From Aricia agestis (Eukaryota; Arthropoda; Insecta; Lepidoptera; Lycaenidae), in assembly GCF_905147365.1 (NCBI RefSeq), contig NC_056423.1, forward strand, positions 9,404,501 to 9,468,500: a stretch of 64,000 nucleotides of DNA, written 5' to 3'. Of the stretch, positions 1 to 9,492 are shown piece by piece. The notes under the pieces are model-generated. The model searched no databases, had not been told where the DNA came from, and worked only from the letters and a program-made list of their open reading frames with translations. Position numbers and translations under genes: made by a program. Positions within the stretch are counted from its first letter, which is position 1, and every line of letters begins with the position of its first letter.

Positions 1-27
1 ATACAATATACATATAATACCCCTACA
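1..27 (-). repeat. Start of 3' LTR (partial)
   Basis: The window opens with the same 27 bases that end the right-hand LTR at 3900-3926. On the minus strand they begin TGTAGGGG, a normal TG start for an LTR. The remainder lies outside the window. Confidence 0.85.
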
Positions 28-50
28 ATATTCCCCCCCTTTTAAAAAAA
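28..50 (-). other. Polypurine tract of the gypsy element
   Basis: On the minus strand an A-run and seven Gs (AAAAGGGGGGGAATAT) lie directly before the LTR start TGTAGGGG. This is the expected plus-strand primer position. Confidence 0.75.
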
Positions 51-411
51 AATTAGATACATACAAAGTCAAATGAAAGAAAAAAATATATATATATATT
101 ATGACATGATTATGTACTTAGACACAGCTTACATGCATATTATAGTGCAGTATACCTTTAAAGTTATAACAAAACAAATATCATATTACTTATATCATAA
201 TAACTGATTACAAAGTGTGCATTACAATGGAATGCAAGTTCGTTTATCAAATTATCATGCACATATGCATACTACCTAGCCCTACGACCGAAGTCTTGGG
301 ATCAGTTTACAACTGCTAGGAGACACAACATAAAATGTTATAGACGTACAAGTTACAATTTAAAACTTATCTAGCACTAAACGCGCGACACAATATAACA
401 CAGTATTATCA

Positions 412-699
412 CTATACTTGCTGCACAGTATATGGGCGCTGATTTGCATTTCCCCCTTGGCTCAGCCCAAACGAAAGAGACGATAATCCGACATGCTTAT
501 TAAAAAGCTTAATGGTATGCTTCTTGTAGTGCTGGTACAGCACATAGATGTACAGCATGACCACCGCTGCTATTACACAAAACAACATCACGTACACGTG
601 GTTTATCTTACTATCCATTGCAATTTGTTGAGCGGATGCACTGTTCGCTCCGTTTTGAGCAATTATGATCTCTTGCTCTTTACTTTGGTTCTTTCCCAT
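412..699 (-). CDS. Small accessory ORF of the gypsy element: predicted N-myristoylated, single-pass membrane protein
   Basis: A 95-residue ORF sits between the pol stop (915) and the polypurine tract, the slot where errantiviruses carry env. It begins MGKNQSKE, with Gly2 and a Ser at position 6, a plausible N-myristoylation signal. A hydrophobic stretch of about 20 residues follows at roughly 35-55 (VMLFCVIAAVVMLYIYVLY), then a basic segment YKKHTIKLFNK and a polar tail. There is no signal peptide, no furin site and no cysteine-rich ectodomain, so it is not a conventional envelope protein. I do not recognise a named family. The frame is intact although pol is deleted. Function unknown; a membrane-tethering or trafficking role for Gag is only a guess. 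Confidence 0.6.
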   Translation of the reverse strand: MGKNQSKEQEIIIAQNGANSASAQQIAMDSKINHVYVMLFCVIAAVVMLYIYVLYQHYKKHTIKLFNKHVGLSSLSFGLSQGGNANQRPYTVQQV

Positions 700-914
700 T
701 ATGCTCGCGAATATAGCAATGTTTAACTCGTAAAGTACAGATTACAAATGTGAAACAATTTCTGAAATAACACTATATTAATTGGACAATATACTCTATT
801 GCGCAACAATACAATACTTGCTAATTAATTTTAGAACTAGAATCAGCTTTTACGTTTAGCCTCCTTAGAAACCATAAGGGCAGGTACACACTATCATAAC
901 AATTATTTTTATTC

Positions 915-2804
915 CTACTCAAAGTCAAACCTAACAGGCCGTTTGATCAATCTACCGTGCCGGGAAATTTTGGGCTGCACCGTACATGACTTACTTGCAA
1001 AATCAGAACTAGGAGTTTGACCCTCGTTATTTGTAAATTGCTTAGCTAAACTTACCTGCTCATTCGGAGTGCGATCAGGTACCGGATGAGTCATCAGGTA
1101 GGCTGGTTTGAGTCTATCTATTGAAACTCGAGTCTGTCTTTGGGGTAGCTGCACGGTGTATACTTTACCACTTTTTTGTAATACCCTGTATGGACCATCA
1201 TACGGTGGTACCAGCGGTTGCCGTACCGCGTCATTTCTTATAAAGACATGAGTACATGTCTTTAAGTCAGGATGGACAAAAAACGATTTTGCGCTCGAGT
1301 GTAGACTCGCCTTAGGTTTCAATGAACTCAACGTGTGTCGTAACTTATCGAGGTATACATGTACACCTTGGTTTGTCTGCGGCGTCTCAGTGTAAAATTC
1401 TCCTGGCAATCTAATACCTTGGCCGTAGACCAGCTGTGCTGCGCTTATGTTAGTATCGCTTCGTATTGCCGCCCGCAATCCTAACAGAACCGTGGATAAC
1501 TCGTCACTCCATGATTCAGAACTCAGCCGCGCCATTATCGACGCTTTTAAACTACGATGCCACCGTTCGATCATCCCGTTACTCTGTGGGTGGTACGGCG
1601 TGGTCCTACATTTTTTAATGCCCAAAAATTTCATTAATGAATTAAAAAGATCACTTTCAAACTGCCGCCCTTGGTCGCTTGTTATCCTTTTAGGACTACC
1701 AAAGCGACAAATCCACCCCTCATATAACACTTTAGCGACTACCTCGGCCGTGATAGTCGTTACCGGAAAAGCCTCGGGCCATTTAGTAAATCTATCTATG
1801 ACTGTGATGAGATACCTGTATCCTTCTCGAGTTGTAGGCAGGGGACCTACTATGTCGATATGGATATGATCGAATTTTTCACTAATTTGAAACTCGCCTA
1901 GCTCAGAGTTTGAGTGACGGGATACTTTCGAACGTTGGCACCCTAGACACGACTTAGCCCACACCCCTACATCTTTATTTATGCCGGGCCAAAAATATTT
2001 TTCAGATAATAGTTTTCGAGATAAGCGAATTCCCGGGTGACTTATATTATGAATAGAGTCAAAGGCTAGTTTTCGAAAACGTTCGGGAATGTACGGTCTA
2101 CAATTGGATGAAATTTCACAGTAAATTTTATTATTAGAATTAGGAATGTTGCATAACTGCAGTTTGAAGTGCGCGTTGCAATCTGACCGCGATAGCAGGG
2201 ACGTCAACTGAGTATCATGTTTCTGTGCATCGGCGAGTTCGTCGAAATCGAATGTCGTAGGGCTGCCTATACTCTCTATACGTGATAATGTATCTGCAAC
2301 GATGTTTTGACTACCGGTTATATGTTTAATATCTGTAGTATATTCACTTATGTACGATAGTTGTCTAACTCTCCTCGGAGTTTCTTTATCGCTCGAAGCC
2401 CTAGTAAATGCAAAAGTTAAAGGTTTATGGTCCGTAAATATTGAAAGCACACGACCTTCGATCTGATTTTTAAAATAGTGGACGGCCATATACATAGCGA
2501 GTAGCTCCCTATCATAGGTACTGTACTTAACCTGAGTGTGAGCTCCGATAATGGGCTGACTCACGTTAGCTATTACAAAAGACCACTTATAGGCTCTTCT
2601 TAAGTTTAAATTTAATTCTAAGTTTATTACACCAAAAGTTTGAATTTCTGACCCATTAGCGGCGTACAATTTATATGGAAAATTTCTACGTTTAAAATAT
2701 CTACTAACTTTAGTCACAGGTACAACTGAAATATTAGCTCCTGTATCAATAAGGAAACTCAATGAATTTTTACAGTCATAAATACTGAGACGATAATTTT
2801 TCAT
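915..2804 (-). pseudogene. pol: gypsy pol: protease start fused in frame to RNase H remnant and integrase (RT lost)
   Basis: A 629-codon frame. Residues 15-30 carry the aspartic protease motif IDTGAN. The protease continues to about residue 87 (QPIIGA) and is then joined to KYSTYDREL (about 93-101), which is RNase H sequence. All RT motifs and the first catalytic Asp of RNase H are absent. TDHKPL of RNase H remains at about 124. Integrase looks complete: zinc-binding H252, H256, C286 and C289, then the catalytic triad D317 (HIDIVGP), D377 (TSDQGR) and E413 (IERWH). The C-terminal part has a chromo-like or GPY-type tail (PPYDGPYRV). The join keeps the reading frame. Integrase could in principle still be made, but the element cannot reverse-transcribe itself. 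Confidence 0.85.
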
Positions 2805-2845
2805 ACCGGCGGATGTATCTCCCGTCTCCTCGGAGGTCGCCTCAT

Positions 2846-3751
2846 TTAGTTTTCCGCTGACGGTCTCTTGTTAAAATTGCACGGCTCTTCGCACCTTCTG
2901 GATCTGGCTCCAAACCGGAAATGATAGTGACACAACCAGTCAGGACTCTCGGGGGTCCTAGCCACAGAGTTAGACCCATACCTCGATCTGCTTCTTGATC
3001 TTGAGCGTCCCCTGAAGTTAAATCGCGGTTTTCTTCGAACCTCGTTCCGTAAAGCAGCTACTTCCAGCATCAAGTTGTTCATCTGCGTACATAATTCCTT
3101 ATCAACAGACACCTGGGCGGAATGGCATCCTATATTGGCCAGCTCGCCCGTTAAGGAAGTCTGGTGCATACTCTCCATCACTTTATCCGCAATCGGCGAC
3201 AAGTTGTCCAGTTTTTGGTCTGCACTAGCGGCTAATACAGCTCTGACCGCTGGAGGTAGACGCGAGAACCACAAGCTCTGTACCGTCTCTTCACTAGCTT
3301 GACAATTTCGAGCGAGCTCTCGCATTTTTCTGAGGAGCTGCGAGGGCTTCTGCGAGCCGAGGTCTAATTCACTCACAAGCCTTTGAAACTGTCTCTCTGG
3401 TGATTCCTCAAATACCTGAAGCAGCCTATCCTTCAGTGCCTGGTATTTATTACTGTCTGGCGGCTTGTACACGATGTCCGACACTTGTTGGAGTGCGTCG
3501 CGTCCGAGTTTCGATATCACCAACTGGAACTTGCAGTCGTCACCTTGTTTTTGAGGATTCATCGTGGCCTCGAACTGAGCGAACCATAATCTTGGTAGCT
3601 CCACCCAAAATTCGGGAATTCTTGTCGACACCGAAATTGTGGCTAAATTGGATTCCTCTGTCTTGATTACTGCCTGAGTCGTCGGATTGGCAGGTGCCGG
3701 GTTCGGCGGAAACTGTCCAGCCACAGCGGGGTGCATCATTGTTTCACACAA
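2846..3751 (-). CDS. gag: gypsy Gag polyprotein
   Basis: A 301-codon ORF starting about 6 bases after the primer site. The central region (about 50-200: ELPRLWFAQFEAT, FQRLVSELDLG, PSQLLRKMRELA) is the capsid-like core seen in insect gypsy Gags. The C-terminus is Arg/Ser-rich (RGRSRSRSRSRYG) followed by a Cys/His cluster, LCHYHFRFGARSRRCEEPC, used instead of a classical CCHC knuckle. The frame is intact. Pol lies in the -1 frame relative to gag, and the sequence GGAAAAC immediately precedes the gag stop TAA, so -1 frameshifting would be the way to express pol. Confidence 0.85.
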   Translation of the reverse strand: MCETMMHPAVAGQFPPNPAPANPTTQAVIKTEESNLATISVSTRIPEFWVELPRLWFAQFEATMNPQKQGDDCKFQLVISKLGRDALQQVSDIVYKPPDSNKYQALKDRLLQVFEESPERQFQRLVSELDLGSQKPSQLLRKMRELARNCQASEETVQSLWFSRLPPAVRAVLAASADQKLDNLSPIADKVMESMHQTSLTGELANIGCHSAQVSVDKELCTQMNNLMLEVAALRNEVRRKPRFNFRGRSRSRSRSRYGSNSVARTPESPDWLCHYHFRFGARSRRCEEPCNFNKRPSAEN

Positions 3752-3756
3752 AGATC

Positions 3757-3771
3757 ACGTCGGGGTCACCA
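3757..3771 (-). other. Primer-binding site of the gypsy element
   Basis: On the minus strand TGGTGACCCCGACG lies between the LTR and the gag start. TGG matches a tRNA 3' CCA end. The donor tRNA is not identified here. Confidence 0.65.
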
Positions 3772-3926
3772 ATTTAGGAGACCCTTAACGGGAATGATAA
3801 TCAGAGATAATATATTGAATATTTATTGGGCGCAACTAATCGCGCGCACTTACACCCGATGACTGGCCGTACTGCCGTTTACATACATGAACAATACTCA
3901 TACAATATACATATAATACCCCTACA
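3772..3926 (-). repeat. 5' LTR of the gypsy element
   Basis: About 155 bp between the primer site and the TG start at 3926. The outer end is fixed by the match to positions 1-27. The inner end is inferred from the primer site only, and does not show a clean CA. Confidence 0.7.
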
Positions 3927-4195
3927 AGGCTATTCACCACGTAACTTGACATATTTTAAGTATGGAGAATCTGTCAAAATAGTTATGATTAGCCTATTCG
4001 GCACCTTATCCAGAAAGTGGTGAAACAGGCCTTAGTGTATGTCTCATGTCTATTGTCTATGTAGCAGCGTTGAAAGAGTTACTTTTGACTTATTATATAA
4101 GTATGAAAAATGTCTGAATATCATGAATTTGTCCATAGAATCATTAAAAAATTGCCCTTCCAGCACTGCTACTCTCGCAGTGAACTGTACTTAAG
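3927..4195. other. Unassigned AT-rich sequence
   Basis: Right flank of the gypsy element. I see no repeat family or convincing ORF. Confidence 0.4.
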
Positions 4196-4454
4196 GGCTG
4201 GTACACGTATTAAGTAAATAAGTAGTAACTAAATTTTAACTTAATTTGAAGTGCCTGCCCGAAATGTGTCAAGTGACAACCCCCGCCTGCCAACATAAAA
4301 GAAAATAGTCAAATTTCTAATTTCCTTGTTTAGTACTTAACTAAATTTTAACTTGCTACTTGCTACACAATTTTGTGTTTACATGCAATAAATAACTTAA
4401 AATTAAGTTAAAATTCAGTTAACTACTTATCAACTTAAAACGTGTAAACCAGCC
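4196..4454. mobile_element. MITE with about 50-bp terminal inverted repeats
   Basis: The left end GGCTGGTACACGTATTAAGT and the right end ...ACGTGTAAACCAGCC are imperfect inverted repeats that extend inward through TAACTAAATTTTAACTTAA. Length 259 bp, no coding capacity. The GGCTG-type end resembles the element at 33450, but a clear 3-bp target duplication is not visible. Confidence 0.6.
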
Positions 4455-5860
4455 ATTAGTGACTTCTGAACGTCATTACAATAATTTACCTATACAAATA
4501 TTTCCACAGTGATCAAAAAAAGGATCTTTTAAATACACATACCCTAAAGTATTATTACTTACTTCGTTACTGTGTACTTGCAAATTTTATAATAAGCATG
4601 ATGACAATTTTTTTTCTTATCGGTAATTGAAAGATACTTAAAAAATAGAAACATCGTTGAAAGAATGACTCTGATAGCTTAAGAATTCACAAAGATATGA
4701 CAATTCAAATATCTCATAAAAAAGACCTGCCCGAAACGCTCCATACAAAGTGCTACGAAAGTATGACGTCAGTCTTTCGTAGTTTGTACGCATCGGGAGA
4801 CAACTTTGTTCGACAGGTATATTAAATATTGCGTTTATGAAAGTGGTTTCATAACAAAAGTTGCTTTTAATTGCATAAGTTATCGAATTATATACAGATA
4901 TTAAGAAATTTAATTGAAAAAAAATTCGACTTGAATATCCAACTTTGAAGGCGCATAACAAAAAAAATACAAATGCTATCAAGCTGAAAATTTGGGAACA
5001 CTTATTTTTTACCGTGATTTCTTTATTTTATTAACAAAATTCGCTAATATTTGACCTTGTCATCAACCCTATTTTGGACGTATATTGGAATTTGGAGAGT
5101 GTATCAGCATGGACGTGTTTTAATTTCCCCGAGTGCCCTTTGCCAGCCCAAACATTTGCCTTTGGACTAAGGCACCACGTTCGTGCATTAAAATTATTGC
5201 TTGCTAGCTTTAAGGCTTCCAGGCAAAATCTATTTATTTATCCTTTAGGAATAAATATGTAAAGCGAACGGTTAAGTTTTAATTAAAGTTTTGTTGTTTA
5301 GTATTGACGGTGTATGAAGAGTTTCTCTTGGGTGTTTTTCATTAATACGTATATTTCATATAAGAACTAAAATACTTCAATTTGTTTTAGGAAATCTATA
5401 GAATTTTTATCTTCAGAATATTCTACTTGCGAACGCAATTTAGTTACACAAAAAATCGTTTTGTAATCCATGTAATGTATCTCCAAAGTAACAGACCGAC
5501 ACACAGAGATGCTATTTACACTAAAAAAAGTTAAATTTTTCATTTCAAAATGAATGGTACACGAAAATTAGATTTTACCAAACTCGAAGCTGGCCAGCCG
5601 CCAGTAACTTGGTACATAAATGCAATTTTATTTATGTGGAAAATTCTGCCAAATGTGAGCGGGTTAATTAGAAAAGTATGACTTATTGCCAGAGTGCTTT
5701 TACGTTAAGGACTCTTGCACATTTTGGTCTCAACCTTTTAGCTTAATTTGTTTATAGCTCTTGCACATGCTAGCTGTAGGGAATTCACACCGATTTCAGT
5801 GTCGATGGCCGATTTATTTATTTTATTAAACAATTCTCTCAACATACGTGATAGAGAGCA
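4455..5860. other. No recognisable gene or repeat
   Basis: AT-rich. A 114-codon minus ORF at 4638-4982 has no recognisable domain and a composition like its surroundings, so it is not called as a gene. I see no splice-bounded exon or repeat family. Confidence 0.4.
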
Positions 5861-5862
5861 TA

Positions 5863-5988
5863 TTCCCTCTTAAAAGGCCGGCAACGCACCTGCAGCTCTT
5901 CTGACGTTGCGCGTGTCCCTGGGCGACGGTAGTTGCTTTCCATCAGGTTACTTTGCTCCTTTGCTCCCTTATTTCATAAAAAAAAACA
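5863..5988 (+). mobile_element. 3' fragment of the CR1/Jockey-group LINE or its short derivative
   Basis: Carries TTAAAAGGCCGGCAACGC through CCCTTATTTCATAAAAAA, which is the end of ORF2 plus the 3' tail of the LINE at 26731-30012. It is 5'-truncated and ends in an A-run. Confidence 0.8.
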
Positions 5989-5995
5989 TACTAAA

Positions 5996-6098
5996 GGTAC
6001 AGTTACACATGCTTATTTCAAGCACGACGGCATGGTTCAACCGAGCATGCCTGTTTTAACTTTTAAGCATGCTATTTTTGAGCATGTGTAACTGTACC
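5996..6098. mobile_element. Hairpin MITE (103 bp)
   Basis: GGTACAGTTACACATGCT at the left is matched by AGCATGTGTAACTGTACC at the right. It lies directly against the A-tail of the LINE fragment. Confidence 0.65.
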
Positions 6099-6680
6099 AC
6101 AGAAATAGATCAAGATATAATATGTCTGTGTCCACTCGTTTGAATGCTTCTAAGTCGTATAAAATCAAAACAAAGTTTTTCCACTCGTCCTTCTCCGTCC
6201 AGTCCATTCTCCTCTGGAACTCCCTACCTACACGAATCAGGCAAGCAAAAACTTTAAATATTTTTAAGTCTTCTTTAAAAGAATATTATCTAAGTTTGAA
6301 GTGTCAAATTTAAATTTATTAAATGTATCTTATGTAAGTAGATCTTATAGCAATAATATTTATATGTATTATTATTTTAAGTATATTATGTTATAACTTA
6401 GTATAGTACGTATATATATCTATATATTTATAAGTAAGTATGTTGTTTATGTATATTTAGTTTATTTTATTTTATACTAACTTTTTATACTTTTAAGCAC
6501 TATACCCATATCCAGCAATTTAATCCTCTCGCTCAAAGGTTGCCTGGAAGAAATTGCTGCTTAGTAATAAGGCCGCCTTTGTGTACCTTCTTCATATTAT
6601 GATATAATTTATATTATTTTAAACTTTGTCTTTGTATTGAGTGTGCACAATAAAGTATATTTTCATTTCATTTCATTTCA
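6099..6680 (+). pseudogene. 5'-truncated LINE: C-terminal end of ORF2 plus 3' UTR with (TTTCA)n tail
   Basis: A short frame at 6122-6313 contains ILLWNSLPTRIRQ and NIFKSSLKEYYL, the usual C-terminal end of ORF2 in CR1/Jockey-group LINEs. An AT-rich 3' UTR follows, containing AATAAA near 6649, and it stops at tandem TTTCA units (6660-6680), a typical LINE tail. RT and endonuclease are missing, so this is a dead-on-arrival copy from a different LINE family than the one at 26731. Confidence 0.7.
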
Positions 6681-6688
6681 AATCGGTA

Positions 6689-6880
6689 TCCATACATCTT
6701 CCTGTCTGTCTGTTACTTGTTTATGCCCACACGGCTGGCTGATTTTGCTGAAATTAGGTATAGAGATTAGAGATACTTTGAGATCTGACAAAGACCATAG
6801 GATACTTTCTAATCCGGAAAAATGTACGGTTCTCGCGCGGTGTATACATTTTTGCTCATGGAGTTGCGGGTTTCATCTAG
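6689..6880 (+). mobile_element. Non-autonomous Helitron-like element (CAGA/CTGT family)
   Basis: Starts TC, has a CTGTCTGTCTG tract near the 5' end, the internal block TTGCTGAAATT, and ends GAGTTGCGGGTTTCATCTAG. The 3' end has the short hairpin about 10 bases before CTAG expected for Helitrons. Other copies: 8910, 30714, 53860, 56451, 62754. Confidence 0.7.
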
Positions 6881-6898
6881 TCTACTATATCATTAAAA

Positions 6899-7621
6899 CT
6901 AGCGACCCGCCCCGGCCTCGCGTCGGGTATAAAATATATATACCTAGCCACTGAAAAAATGATTAAAATCGATTCAGCAGTTTCGACTTGTATTCACTAT
7001 TACTACCCGTGGCCCGCATTGGTCGGTACCGCCGCAAAAGCTACTTCCCGCAATTTTCAAATCTGTAATATCTTTGAAAATATTAATTTAAATCATATTA
7101 TGCTGTAAAGTGCCATTCGTTTAATTGGATAAGGACTAATGCTGTATTTATTAAAGTTGCTTCGAAAATTAGCCATTATTTGTCGTAAAATGAAAATGAT
7201 AAAAAATGTTATTGTGGGATATCCTTAAGTAAAAAAAATCAAAATCAATAAAAAATAAAATCAAAAATAATAAATCAATAAGATATCTATCACTGTCTAT
7301 CACATATACCGTCGCGGAGTTTTCTGTAGACCTTTTCAATGTGTACTTGGTACATTATTTTGATAAATCTCGTAGGGCTCAGCCTGCGTTTGAAATGTAA
7401 GCGGAAAAAAATGAAATGATTTACGAAATCACATTAGAAACCCCAAAAATAACAGTATTTCTTCACTATTTAATTAATGCTACTATGGCTATAACCTTCC
7501 TCTTGAATCACTCTATCTATTAAAGAAAACCGCATCAAAATCCGTTGCGTAGTTTTAAAGGAGAAAGGGAACAAAGGGACAGGAAAAAAATGCGACTTTG
7601 TTTTATAATATTATGTATAGA
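6899..7621 (-). mobile_element. Non-autonomous Helitron-like element (GC-rich 3' hairpin family)
   Basis: On the minus strand it begins TCTATACATAATATTATAAA and ends with a GC-rich hairpin (CCCGACGC...GGCGGGTCG) and CTAG at 6899-6902. About 723 bp, no transposase. The 3' end of a second copy is at 42640-42812. Confidence 0.6.
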
Positions 7622-7894
7622 CTATAAATATAGACAAGCCTTTAAAACTTTTGTTTCTGTAAAAACTTTTACTGCGTCGCTACGAGTAAAATTACTTCTA
7701 TACTCCTATGTTTTGCCCAACAATTTCTTGCAAACTAAGATCGAACTTTACCACATAACCCTTATTGAAGTCGGGAACTAGAAGCTTTCTATTATTGTAA
7801 AGTTGTTCATTGTTAAAGAGGTAAGGCGTTGTTGTGAACTTTACCGCCGCGTGCTTAGCAGGAACTAATGGCAACTACGTATTCGTAACCCTAA

Positions 7895-8496
7895 TGTCGG
7901 CTGTACACTCTCGCCGAGAGCTCTCGGGCGAGAGTCTCGTGCGAGAGCCCCTTGCCCGAGTGCGATCATGTATATTCTCGCTTAGTTCAATCGCAGTTAT
8001 GAACTCAGAGAAGATGGACCATTATTTTTCTCTATGAGATGGACGAAAACACTTCTCTAGCAGCTGCCGTAGCTCTCTGTGCTATGAGCTATAATAAATA
8101 ATTAGTAATTACCAAATATTTACGCAAACGTATCTACGAATTCTACGATCAATGATCATTGATCACCATTCACCATGCATCGAAAGATATCATTGTAATC
8201 CAAAGATCTATAATCATATTTAATTTTATTTCTCACAGATAATGACTGATAACGACGTTTATTATTGTTGTTTTTCTGTTCTGCACTGTCTAGCGGCGCG
8301 ACTAGTGTCTAGTAGTGTAAAACGCGAGAGTGTACAGTAATGCGCTCGCTTTCCTCGCGAGACCCTTTGTCTCGGGCGCAAAATACCGACAACGGACTGA
8401 GAGGGTCCGAGACAGGCGAGACGAGGCGAGCGCACCCATTTACACTCACGCACTCGGGCCGCCTCGCTGTGTCTCGGCGAGAGTGTACAGCCGACA
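7895..8496. mobile_element. PIF/Harbinger-like MITE, TAA target duplication
   Basis: Terminal inverted repeats TGTCGGCTGTACACTCTCGC at 7895 and the complement ending CCGACA at 8496, flanked by TAA on both sides (7892-7894, 8497-8499). 602 bp. The interior is rich in CGAGAG/CTCGC motifs and has no transposase. A 3-bp TWA duplication is characteristic of PIF/Harbinger. Confidence 0.75.
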
Positions 8497-8529
8497 TAAT
8501 ATTAAAAATTCTAGAGTAAAGGCTCGATT

Positions 8530-8685
8530 AATGAGTCCGCGCGAACGAGCGGTTTGGCCGCAACATCGTGAGATCACAAGTATGTGAATTGCGGCGCGAC
8601 CGAGCCGCTATTTAAATAAATCGTTGCAAACATTTGCTTGTGATCTCACGGTGTAGCGGCCTAGCTGGTCGTCCTCGCGGACGCA
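8530..8685. mobile_element. Palindromic MITE fragment (GAGATCACAAG family)
   Basis: GTGAGATCACAAG near 8568 is inverted as CTTGTGATCTCAC near 8638, around GCCGCTATTTAAATAAATCG. A related diverged copy lies at 24770-24890 (GTCGCTATTTAATAAATCG, ATCTCGCGGTGTAG). Confidence 0.5.
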
Positions 8686-8690
8686 TAGAG

Positions 8691-8720
8691 ATCAATCAAT
8701 CAATCAATCAATCAATCAAA
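8691..8720. repeat. (ATCA)n microsatellite
   Basis: About seven perfect ATCA units, followed by sequence ending in a LINE/SINE-like CGTTTATTCAAAGAATG. Confidence 0.85.
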
Positions 8721-8909
8721 TCGTTTATTCAAAGAATGCAGTACTCATACAACGGTGTTAACTTATCTATTATTTATTAATTAAGTAAGTATACATTACT
8801 TTTATTTTCTAGCCTAAGCATGGACAAAGATAAACATTGTGACATGAAATTCCAGTATAGTATTCAGATCGACATAATTGTTTAAAACATAACAATCCTT
8901 ACTTCCTTA

Positions 8910-9098
8910 TCTTTACTAATATTATAAATCCAAAAGTCTGTCTATCACTTACCACAGGCTTATACGGCTGAACCGATTTAGGTGAAATTTGGCATGGAGA
9001 TACTTTGAGAGACGGTTTAGGACAAAATATACTTTTGTACTGTTTTCGCATACTTACCTACTAAACGTATTTTGGAGCAACAGAGTTGTGTCATCTAG
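8910..9098 (+). mobile_element. Non-autonomous Helitron-like element (CAGA/CTGT family)
   Basis: Begins TCTTTACTAATATTATAAAT, shares AAATTTGGCATGGAGATACT with the other copies, and ends AACAGAGTTGTGTCATCTAG. Confidence 0.7.
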
Positions 9099-9372
9099 TA
9101 AAATAATAAAGCAATCAAAGTAAAGACATGCTCAAAACGAAAATTCTGAAATCAAATCTTATTTTTATAATCCGAATTCCAAAATAAGAAATTACTCTGA
9201 CGTCCTTGAGTCGTCTCCAATGATACTTGAAGACTCAACATGAAATAGATATGGAAGACGAATATTTTTAAAATGGGATGGGATGGGATCTTTTATAAAA
9301 ATAGAATCTAGAAGTATACAGGCTGTAATAACACTGATTAATAATATTTTAAAGTGAGTATATATCCCTTAT

Positions 9373-9492
9373 ACAGGGTGTAACACAACAAAGTGATGAT
9401 ACTTTAGGGTGTGTATAGAGTTTACTGTAAAAGTAGCAGTGCTGAAATGTTGACATCTATGTTTTTTAGTATTGCTCGAACGTACAACCTGT
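9373..9492. mobile_element. MITE fragment (GGTGTAACAAAACTAAGTGAT family)
   Basis: Starts ACAGGGTGTAACACAACAAA and contains TTTAGGGTGTGTAT and AGTAGCAGTGCTGAAA, blocks shared with 23710-23995, 26344-26445 and 30525-30655. The right end GTACAACCTGTA is a weak inverted match. Confidence 0.5.

Larger units (their letters stand above)
1..3926 (-). mobile_element. Ty3/gypsy LTR retrotransposon, RT-deleted, left LTR cut by window edge
   Basis: The element reads on the minus strand: 5' LTR at the right, primer site, gag, pol, a small extra ORF, polypurine tract, then the first bases of the 3' LTR at positions 1-27. The last 27 bases of the right LTR (ending CCCCTACA at 3926) recur at 1-27, which fixes the element as LTR-bounded. 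The interior is about 3.7 kb, short for an autonomous gypsy element, because the reverse transcriptase region is missing. Gag and the remaining pol frame have no internal stops. The target-site duplication cannot be checked because the left flank is outside the window. Confidence 0.88.

Noticed and set aside
412..699. Retroviral envelope gene
   Set aside because: Too short, with no signal peptide, furin site or ectodomain. Kept only as an accessory ORF.
1447..1869. 140-codon plus-strand ORF
   Set aside because: Antisense shadow of the gypsy integrase frame.
4638..4982. 114-codon minus ORF as a gene
   Set aside because: No domain, AT-driven composition, no promoter or splice context.
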